From assembly GCF_036543075.1 (NCBI RefSeq), contig NZ_JAZHPF010000006.1:124001-188000 (forward strand): a stretch of DNA of 64,000 nucleotides, given 5' to 3'. Of the stretch, positions 1-6,998 are shown in pieces. Source of the stretch: Deinococcus sp. YIM 134068. GTDB lineage: Bacteria > Deinococcota > Deinococci > Deinococcales > Deinococcaceae. The notes below the pieces were generated by a model. The model searched no databases. It saw only the letters and a program-made list of their open reading frames with translations, and was not told the origin of the DNA. Positions within the stretch are counted from its first letter, which is position 1. The number at the start of each line of letters is the position of its first letter. Made by a program: the position numbers and the translations under genes.

Positions 1-1128
1 GGCTCGGGGCAGGCTCTCGTCGAACCAGGTGACGAGCTGGGGCAGCAATCCCGGTCGGAAGGCGTCGCGCACGGGCAGGACGTGCAACACGCCGTGCCGG
101 GCGTAGTACACGCCGAGCCGCCGCACAGGAAGGTCACTGCCCCGAATCCCTGCCAGGCGGTCGAGGACCAAGTACGCGCTGAGCTGTTGTAGGTACTCCC
201 CGCGCAGCCGCAGGTGCCGGGTGGCCTTTACCTCGATCAATATGTCGTCCACGAGTAGGTCCGCGTCCGCTCCCCCGAAACGTCCTGCCGCCGGGAAGTG
301 GGGATTCAGGATCAGTTGCTGCTCCGCCCGGAACGCCTCCAGCGGTACCGCCCGCACCAGGGCCAGCACGTCCCGCCACGCCTCCGCCGGGACGAAACCT
401 GCTAGGCCCTGGAAGAGGCCCGTGCGGGCGACCACCTCGTAGGAGGCCAGCACCACTGCGGCCCGGGCGTGCCGCTCCCCGAAGGGCAGGCCGTCCACGA
501 CTTCCCCAAGGGTGTGTTCCGCCTCGTCCACGGCGGCCAGCACCTGATCCCGGTTCATCTGGAAGGCCGCGTACCGGGCCACAAGCGGGCCCCGTGTGGG
601 CAGCACCTCGGGGTGCAGGCCCTGTACCACGAAGCGCAGGGCATAGTCGAAGGCGGTGCCGACCAGGCCGGGGTCGGCGCCGAGCGGCGGGCACACCAGG
701 GGCGCGTCGGGGGGGTGCGGCAGGGGCTGAGCCAAGGCCACCCGGATAGCCTGCCGGGCCTCCGGGGTGTGGCGGAGGTAGGCGCTCAGGCTGCCGAAGG
801 GTGGACGGGCCGGGGGTGTCAGTGGCGGTGGCAGACAGGTGCGGTCGGGACGCGGCCTCGGGGATGAGGGCCGGTAGACCACCTGCCCCCCGGCGGCCCC
901 GGCCGCGGCCAGGAGGGACGAGACACTGTGTTCAGCGTGTGCCAGGGTCGTGATCAGAGCACGGTAGGGCAGCAGGTCAAGTTCGTGGTCGACCAGAATC
1001 CATTCCGGCGCCCAGCTCGACGTATCGAGCCGGTAGGTGACGACGCTGCCGTGGGGCAGTTGGAAGATCGCCTGGATGGGTACCTGGTGCGGTCGGCCGT
1101 CACGCGGCGTAGCGCACCCCCGTTCCAT
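1..1128 (-). CDS. PD-(D/E)XK nuclease-like protein, 3' end outside window
   Basis: The reading frame is open from an ATG at 1128 to the window edge (376 codons, incomplete at the C-terminus). The start lies inside the end of the upstream methyltransferase gene (29-bp overlap), so the two are probably translated together. Near residue 300 is a run of acidic residues, then VDDILIEVKAT, the D-x(n)-ExK pattern of PD-(D/E)XK nucleases, followed by a helix with QQLSAYLVL. The N-terminal third is proline-rich in the middle and I do not recognise it. Position next to a modification-type methyltransferase suggests a restriction or defence role. The nuclease call rests on the motif alone; the start is chosen because no later in-frame start preserves the overlap. 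Confidence 0.55.
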   Translation of the reverse strand, partial: MERGCATPRDGRPHQVPIQAIFQLPHGSVVTYRLDTSSWAPEWILVDHELDLLPYRALITTLAHAEHSVSSLLAAAGAAGGQVVYRPSSPRPRPDRTCLPPPLTPPARPPFGSLSAYLRHTPEARQAIRVALAQPLPHPPDAPLVCPPLGADPGLVGTAFDYALRFVVQGLHPEVLPTRGPLVARYAAFQMNRDQVLAAVDEAEHTLGEVVDGLPFGERHARAAVVLASYEVVARTGLFQGLAGFVPAEAWRDVLALVRAVPLEAFRAEQQLILNPHFPAAGRFGGADADLLVDDILIEVKATRHLRLRGEYLQQLSAYLVLDRLAGIRGSDLPVRRLGVYYARHGVLHVLPVRDAFRPGLLPQLVTWFDESLPRA

Positions 1129-3163
1129 CCGCCGCCGTCAGCCTCACCTGACCCAGCATCACCAACGTGGCGATGATTTCCTCGACCTGATTCGCCTTCG
1201 CGCCGCTGAACGCGCCGATAACCTCTCCGGCCGTGAGGGGCTGCCCCGCCTGCTGGAGGTGCTGCCGCACCGCCTGGACCTGAGCGGGCAAACTGGCCGG
1301 GAAGCGGATCTGCGGCGCCGCTTTTGCGGCAGTGGCGGCCACCGTGATCCCCAATCCACCCTGGGCACTCCGCTTGGGGTCCTGGTAGTCCGGGCGCAGG
1401 TAACGGACAGTGCCCGCCCGTTCTTCCAGGGTTCGGGCGGCATTGAGCGCGGCGAGGTTGGCCAGGATGTTCTGTTGGCCCAGGTCCGCAGGCCAGCCGT
1501 AAGCCGCTGCCACTGCCGTGTCCAGCTCGTCGTGCAGCTCCTTCAGGACGGTCACGAGGCCCTGATCGTGGGTTCGCTGCTCTCCGGCATCGAGCGGTTC
1601 CCCGCTTCTCAGTTTGGCGAGGACGTTGTACAGCCCAGTAATGGTGAGCGCCGGGTACAGCACCTGGCGTGCCTTCCGGTGGTCATCCATGTTCTGCGCA
1701 AGTTCCCGAATGCGGGCTTTCTGCACCTCGCTCGCGTCCGGGAAGGGGAACGTCTCGAAACAGGTCGTCTTGTTGTAGCGGGGCCGGTCCTCCAGGGTGC
1801 CCCCCTGCGCCAGCGACCACAGCACGTGAGACCGGCTGCTCAGCACGCCGAGCATGTACGCGTCGTCGAAGCCGAACGTCACCAGGGTGCTGTCTGGGAT
1901 CACGCTGGCGTCGATGAACTGGAACACCTGGTGCTTCGCGGTCTCCAACGTCACCACGTACCGGCTCAGCCCCGCCGTGAACGCCCGGAAGACGGGGCGG
2001 GAGTGGCCCAGCACCCACCAGAACTCGCGGAAGAGGGAGTTGTTGTTCTGCTGGCGCAGGTCGTACACGTGGTTGCGTAGATACTGGTACAGCTCGGGAA
2101 ATCCCGTCCGCACCTGTTCTTCCGAAAGGCCGTAGAAGTCGATCACGTGCTTCCCTCGCGTACGGCTCATCAGATCCCGCCCGTTCAGGTAGGGCCGGAC
2201 GTGCCGCGTCACCTCCAGGTTCGTCTTCGCGCCGAAGGCCTCGGCCTGCTCCTCGGTAATCAGGAAGCCCGCCCCGATGGTTTTCATGCCCACGGCGCAG
2301 AGCCTCCCGTTGGCCTTCAGGGGTTGCGCGTTGGTGAGGTTCACCCCTACCTGAAGGTTCGGGTAGATCACGCCGGTCACGCTGCGGGTCTCCCCCACCA
2401 GCGTGTCCCCTTCCCCCGCCTCCTCCAGCTCGCGGGTCACGGTCACCAGCTCGCCGCTCGTCTTCCCCGCCTCACCGACGGTCATGGCGACTCGGACCGC
2501 AGCACCGTCAGTGGCGTCCACCCAGGGGTGGTCGGGAATGGCGAACACCAGCGACAGGGGGGCATCTTGATTCTGGAGGTGACCTTCAATCGCTCGGCGG
2601 TTGTAGGTCTGTGAGATGGAATTGGTGGTGATCAGCCCGAAGCGCTTCACCTCTCCCGCCCGCACGAGCTGCGCCGCCCGGTCCCACCAGCGCAGCACGA
2701 AGTCGGTGGCCTGCGGCACCTGCGGCCAGGCGGCCTGCAAGGCGTCCACGTAGCCGTCCCCCAGGACCTCGCGCATCCGCTTGGAGCCGAGAAACGGGGG
2801 ATTCCCCACGATGAAGTCCGCCTGCGGCCAGGGTGCCGGGCGCGGGTTGAGGTACTCCTCGTCCTGCCGGGTGGCCGTCTCATCGGGAACCGCCTGGCCG
2901 GTCACCGGGTGGAGCCTGTACGTCATGCCGTCCCAGCGGGTGACGGGTTCGCCCGTGCTGGTGACCCTGGGACGCTTGCCATCGTAGGAGAGAACCGCGT
3001 CTCCCTGCCGAATGTTGTGGAAGGCTTGCAGGATCGGCTCCGGCGGGCTGGCCTTCCCGTGCTCGCGGGCGTAGAGCTGGAGGTACCCGATCCATAACAC
3101 GAGTTCGGCCACGCTCGCGGCCCTGGGGTTGAGTTCCAGGCCCAGGAACTGTTCCGGGTTCAC
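1100..3163 (-). CDS. C-terminal part of MmeI/DrmMI-like DNA methyltransferase (separated by in-frame TAG)
   Basis: This 687-aa frame carries the second half of an N6-adenine methyltransferase. It begins with the segment that follows motif I in this family (FLGLELNPRAASVAELVLW), then motif IV NPPF (IVGNPPFLGSKRM, about residue 140), then a long target-recognition region and a helical C-terminus. It is in the same frame as 3203-4579 and is separated only by a TAG at 3203-3205 and 13 further sense codons, which read as a natural continuation. It is therefore not an independent gene: without the N-terminal half it lacks the SAM-binding motif I. The listed start is simply the first plausible internal start. 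It overlaps the downstream nuclease-like gene by 29 bp. Confidence 0.75.
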   Translation of the reverse strand: MNPEQFLGLELNPRAASVAELVLWIGYLQLYAREHGKASPPEPILQAFHNIRQGDAVLSYDGKRPRVTSTGEPVTRWDGMTYRLHPVTGQAVPDETATRQDEEYLNPRPAPWPQADFIVGNPPFLGSKRMREVLGDGYVDALQAAWPQVPQATDFVLRWWDRAAQLVRAGEVKRFGLITTNSISQTYNRRAIEGHLQNQDAPLSLVFAIPDHPWVDATDGAAVRVAMTVGEAGKTSGELVTVTRELEEAGEGDTLVGETRSVTGVIYPNLQVGVNLTNAQPLKANGRLCAVGMKTIGAGFLITEEQAEAFGAKTNLEVTRHVRPYLNGRDLMSRTRGKHVIDFYGLSEEQVRTGFPELYQYLRNHVYDLRQQNNNSLFREFWWVLGHSRPVFRAFTAGLSRYVVTLETAKHQVFQFIDASVIPDSTLVTFGFDDAYMLGVLSSRSHVLWSLAQGGTLEDRPRYNKTTCFETFPFPDASEVQKARIRELAQNMDDHRKARQVLYPALTITGLYNVLAKLRSGEPLDAGEQRTHDQGLVTVLKELHDELDTAVAAAYGWPADLGQQNILANLAALNAARTLEERAGTVRYLRPDYQDPKRSAQGGLGITVAATAAKAAPQIRFPASLPAQVQAVRQHLQQAGQPLTAGEVIGAFSGAKANQVEEIIATLVMLGQVRLTAADGTGVRYAA

Positions 3164-3202
3164 GCCGATGAGGGGGGCAGGTCCACCCAGGGCGACCAGG
3201 GT

Positions 3203-4579
3203 CTACACCACCTCGGCTTCGAGGCGCTTCATCAGCTCCATGCTGACGTAGAGGAAGTTGCCCGTGCCGCAGGCGGGGTCGAGCACCCTCGTCTCCTGAA
3301 GCTGCCCCAGGAAGCGCTCGACCAGGGTACGGGCCTTCCTGCGGGCGATGTCACTGCCCCCGCCCTTGTCGAGGGTGTTCTGCACCTCGACCTGGGTGGT
3401 CCGCCAGGTCTCGCGCAGGGGGGCGATGACGGTCTGGTTGACCAGACGCTCCACGTAGGCGCGCGGCGTGTAGTGCGCGCCCAGCTTGTGCCGCTCTTTC
3501 GGATTAAGCGCGCGCTCGACCAGGGTGCCGAAGATGCTGGGTTCGACCTGGCTCCAGTCGTGCTCGGCCGCCTGAGTGAGCAACTCCAATTGCCCCTCGG
3601 TGACGGGCAGGACCTCCATGCCCTCGAAGAGCCCGCCGTTGAAGTGCAGGACCCGCTCCTGCAAGGCCACGCTGTACCCGCCCGTCGCCATCTTGCTCCA
3701 CAGTTCCTCGACGGTGGGCACGAAGGCTTCCGGCCTCCCGCGCAGGGTTTCGAGGGTCCGGCGGAACTTGTAGTCGGGGATCAGGCCGACATCCTCGGCG
3801 AACATGGTGAAGATCATGCGGGTGAGGAAGGCGCTCACCCGCTCGGAGGTTAGCGGCTTGCCCTGTATGTCGACTTGCTGCTCCAGGCTGCGACTGAGAA
3901 TCGCCAGAGTTTCGGCGACCTGCCGAGTGACCCTCGCCGCGTGACGGCTGGGGTCGAGGCTGAGAGGATCAAGCCAAATGGCGCGGAGCCGCTCGCGCAC
4001 CTCCTCCCGGCGCAGGTCGTCGAGCAGGATGCGGTGGGTCCGGGCCTCCGGGAAGGGCAGGTAGGCGCCGCCCGTGCGGGTGAACTCGGCGTAGACCTCG
4101 AGGGCGTGCCCGACGTCCACCACCAGGATGAAGGGGGGCCGACCCTCGGCGGCGGGCAGCAGACGCACGTAGCGCTCAGCCTGCTCACGGGCGCGGCGCA
4201 TGAAGGTGTCCCAGCCGGCGGTACCTCGGGTGCCGTGTCCCTTCTTCCTCGTCTTCTTCCCGCTGGAGGCGAGCAGGACTTCTTCCTCGGCAACCTCCTT
4301 TTCCACGCCCTGTTTCGCCTCCAGGACGAAGCAGCCCCGGCGGTAGAGGTCAATGCGCCGAACGGTGCGCGGGCCCTCGTCGTGGGCTTCGCACACGTTG
4401 CGCTCCAGTACGTAGGCGTTGTCCCGGTCGTCGGGCCGGGTCGGTTCGGGTTCCGGCACATCCAGGACGCGGCACAGTTCACTGAGGAACTGACCGTAGT
4501 TGGCGCGCTCGGCCCCACCGGACCCGGCCCAGCGCTGGATGAAGGTGTCCACGTTCATGCTCGGATCGAAGTCTGGCAC
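3203..4579 (-). pseudogene. N-terminal part of MmeI/DrmMI-like restriction-methyltransferase, ended by premature TAG
   Basis: The 458-aa product has a nuclease-like motif at D77 and E87-A-K89 (RIDLYRRGCFVLEAKQ), as in the fused endonuclease domain of MmeI-type (type IIL) enzymes. A helical spacer follows, then [14 protein letters not shown] and methyltransferase motif I (VLDPACGTGNFLY) close to the end. It stops at TAG right after motif I. The family normally continues straight into the segment found in 1100-3163; reading through the TAG would give about 1,159 aa, the usual full length. One CAG-to-TAG change is the simplest explanation. As written, the enzyme is split between motif I and motif IV and should be inactive unless the stop is read through or the halves assemble. 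A DISARM class 1 DrmMI assignment is also possible, but no drmD-like helicase is visible here. Confidence 0.8.
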
Positions 4580-4665
4580 ATGGGGGAGCGCTTGTCAGGC
4601 AAACATTCCTCAGCAAGGGACTTTGTCACACTCCCGGATGGAAATGCCGACCTTGCCACAGGAGT

Positions 4666-5631
4666 TCAAGGTGCAGGCTTGATGGTGTTTCCCGGCCTGG
4701 CCGGGGTCAGGAGGGTGCGTTTCAGGTGGACTGGCAAGGCCAGCGACTCGACGCTGTTCCCGTCCTCGACCAGGGCGATGGTGCTGAGGGCTGCCAGGTA
4801 AGCGTGGGGAAGGTGAGAGCCGACCATCGCCAGTCCCATGAAATGAACGAGGGAAACACGCCGTTCAGTGCGGGTGCCGTTAATGCGCTCTCCGAGAATT
4901 ACCTCCGCCCGTGCGCGGTCCAACGTCAGGTCGCTGTGGGCGATGGCGTTGCGAACCGGCCGGTCAATCAACCGGAAGTACACGAAGAAGGCACCATCCT
5001 CCCCGCCGGTAAGTTGCTCGAACAGGTCCAATTTCTCGTTCAGGGTTTTCCCCAGTGTGCTCGGCTTCCATGGGTGGCCGTTGGCAACCTGCCAGCAGAT
5101 GATCAAGAAGCCCAACAGGCCGCTGAGGAACTCAGCAGAGGCGAGTGTGACGGCCTTTGCTGCGACCCAGGTACTGACGACGTTCTGGGAGGTAGTCGTG
5201 CTTTTGAGGGCATGGCTGGCTTCGACCAGGGTGCGCCAGCGTTCCAACAATCGGGAGTTCGGCGCACCTGGCACGTCCTGCATCCAAGAGTGGAAGAGGG
5301 TGGCGGCCAGCTGCGGGTCCCTGGCCTTCACTCCGCGGTAGGCGAGCAAGATGCCAAGGATGAAGAGGTCGAGTACGCCACGCAGTTCTGGCAAGTCCGT
5401 TCGGTCCTCGTATACGTCCTGCACGAGTTGCAACATACGGGCACGGTCGCCCAGACCTGCGTAGCGATCCACATTTGACTCAACCAACATCTCGCGCAAC
5501 TCGTTGAGCAAACGAAAATCCTCTTGATTCACGAGTGGTCCTTTATAGCTAGAGTAGAAAAGGTGGTGCCGACAAGCTCTTGAGCGATAATGCTGGTAAC
5601 TGTTCGGTTGGCTCTGAATAAGGCGTACCAA
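4666..5631 (-). CDS. Hypothetical protein with HEPN-like RNxxAH motif
   Basis: The 321-aa frame probably starts at the GTG at 5532 (first residues VNQEDFRLLNELREML), because the 33 codons before it look non-coding. It is mostly helical with one hydrophobic stretch (about residues 170-185, SGLLGFLIICW). Around residue 230 is RPVRNAIAHSDL, which matches the R-N-x3-H signature of HEPN ribonucleases and Abi-type toxins. It lies upstream of, and on the same strand as, the broken MmeI-like gene, with 86 bp between them. HEPN assignment is an inference from one motif; no named family was recognised. Confidence 0.5.
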   Translation of the reverse strand: MVRLIQSQPNSYQHYRSRACRHHLFYSSYKGPLVNQEDFRLLNELREMLVESNVDRYAGLGDRARMLQLVQDVYEDRTDLPELRGVLDLFILGILLAYRGVKARDPQLAATLFHSWMQDVPGAPNSRLLERWRTLVEASHALKSTTTSQNVVSTWVAAKAVTLASAEFLSGLLGFLIICWQVANGHPWKPSTLGKTLNEKLDLFEQLTGGEDGAFFVYFRLIDRPVRNAIAHSDLTLDRARAEVILGERINGTRTERRVSLVHFMGLAMVGSHLPHAYLAALSTIALVEDGNSVESLALPVHLKRTLLTPARPGNTIKPAP

Positions 5632-5710
5632 GTCGGTGAGATAAATGGTACTGAGTGCGGAGCACGGTGCCTTTTAAGGAAGTCGGTGCTCTGTACCGGA
5701 CATCTTTCCT

Positions 5711-6790
5711 TTAAACCCCGTCTGGCATGGGAAATGGAGTCCTCAGCAGCTTGATCAGGCAGGGCAACTCGGGCAGCATCCAGCGCAGCGCATTGCAAAG
5801 ACGTTCCACGCCGTACCGCACAAGGCTCATGGCCGGGCGACCATGAGCCTTCACCTTGACTGGTACCTGTGCCTGGAGCCACACGCCCACCCGCAGGCAG
5901 CTCACCCACGCCAGGATGACCAGCCCGAAGAGACGTTCTAACCGTTCAGGGCGAGTGATGCCCGTGCGCTCCAGGTCAAAGCCGCGGACCTTGAGGCTCG
6001 CGAAGGTGCACTCCACGGACCAGCGCGCCCGGTACAGAACACAGGTGTCCCATACGCTGAAATCCGTTGCGATGGCCACCAGGTCCCCTGCAGGGGACCT
6101 GGTGGCGACGACTTGCATCACCTCACCGTAGACGTTGGCCCGTTCAGCCAGGCACCGCACTTCCCCAACGTTCAGATCACCGAACCACTCGTCCACGCGC
6201 AACTCGTCGATGACGGCGTTTTTTCGGATGCGGATGGCCCGTTTGATTTTCTTTCGCCTCAGAAAGCGGAACCATTCACCGCCGATGAATTCTCGGTCGG
6301 CGACCAGACCCTTCCAGCGGGACGCTGGAAGGGCCTTCAGGAGACGCGACACCAGCTGAATACACTTCAAGGTGCCGCTGTTGCCGTCGTGATCCAGGGC
6401 GGTCCAGACGAGCGGCACCGTGTATCCGTGCAACACGACGCCCAGCACCAGGAGATTCAGCGGTGCATCCCCGCGTTCCCAGGTGGTGCGATCCATACTG
6501 AGCAACAATTTCCCTGGGGGCAGCAGGGCCAACAGGAAAGCGAGGAAGACCGGCTCTGTAAGCTGAGGATCCCGGCAGCCCCGCTCCACCCGGCGTTTCT
6601 TCGCCTCAATCGAGCTCGCTCCGGGCAGGTGGGTGCACAGGTCACTCTGATTCACGCTTCGGGCCGTGACCATGGCGAAGATGAGATCGACGACACGCTG
6701 CAGCGTGTCGTGGCGAAGGAAAGGCACGCAGGCTTTGAAGTGGCGGGTCAGTTCGGTACGCTGAAGATCGGCGGGTTTTGGAGTCGTCAC
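5711..6790 (-). CDS. IS4-family transposase
   Basis: This 359-aa DDE transposase catalyses cut-and-paste movement of the surrounding element. The first catalytic Asp is in LLSMDRTTWERG (about residue 99) and the second probably in LVADREF. The IS4 signature Y-(2)-R-(3)-E-(6)-K is visible in YRARWSVECTFASLK (about residues 255-270). Length and motif order are normal and no frameshift is seen, so it looks functional. The coding region contains a perfect 32-bp palindrome at 6075-6106. Confidence 0.9.
   Translation of the reverse strand: MTTPKPADLQRTELTRHFKACVPFLRHDTLQRVVDLIFAMVTARSVNQSDLCTHLPGASSIEAKKRRVERGCRDPQLTEPVFLAFLLALLPPGKLLLSMDRTTWERGDAPLNLLVLGVVLHGYTVPLVWTALDHDGNSGTLKCIQLVSRLLKALPASRWKGLVADREFIGGEWFRFLRRKKIKRAIRIRKNAVIDELRVDEWFGDLNVGEVRCLAERANVYGEVMQVVATRSPAGDLVAIATDFSVWDTCVLYRARWSVECTFASLKVRGFDLERTGITRPERLERLFGLVILAWVSCLRVGVWLQAQVPVKVKAHGRPAMSLVRYGVERLCNALRWMLPELPCLIKLLRTPFPMPDGV
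6075..6106. repeat. Perfect 32-bp palindrome inside the IS4 transposase gene
   Basis: The centre is CTG|CAG at 6090/6091, and 16 bases on each side pair without a mismatch. It falls in the codons for RSPAGDLVA, between the second and third catalytic regions of the transposase. A hairpin of this strength inside a coding region is unusual; it may mark a folded mRNA, a methylation or restriction site cluster, or a short inverted duplication. Confidence 0.9.
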
Positions 6791-6998
6791 ACACCCAAAA
6801 CACCGCCGATTGTCGTGCCGGTTCGCAACCTGTCACACGTTTAGGAATTTTCCGTCCAGCACAGCTCTAGCCTGAAGATGTCCGGTACAGAGGATCCTTG
6901 CCTGACGACCAAGGGGAATTCTTAGCTTTTCATGGGGCAAACCTTTTCAGATGACACCTTACCTGTAGAAATTGGACCACTTCTCTGCGAACCGTCCT

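Larger units (their letters stand above)
5689..6892 (-). mobile_element. IS4-family insertion sequence with 18-bp inverted repeats
   Basis: A perfect 18-bp inverted repeat bounds the element: 5689-5706 and 6875-6892, each containing CTGTACCGGACATCTT or its complement. The enclosed 1,204 bp holds a single full-length transposase gene. I see no direct repeat of the target beside the two ends, which suggests an old insertion, a later rearrangement or ends that extend differently from my reading. The element sits upstream of the HEPN-like gene. Confidence 0.85.

Noticed and set aside
3203..3205. TAG reassigned to an amino acid in this organism.
   Set aside because: The hypothetical gene at 10917-11735 and the recombinase fragment end with TAG at natural points, and the interrupted genes also carry other lesions in one case.
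1100..4579. Assignment of the methyltransferase as the drmMI of the DISARM-like operon.
   Set aside because: It lies 16 kb away from drmA/drmB, that operon already has drmMII, and the D77/E87-A-K89 motif fits an MmeI-type fused nuclease-methyltransferase.
5678..6902. Target-site duplication around the IS4 element.
   Set aside because: The bases outside the inverted repeats do not match each other.
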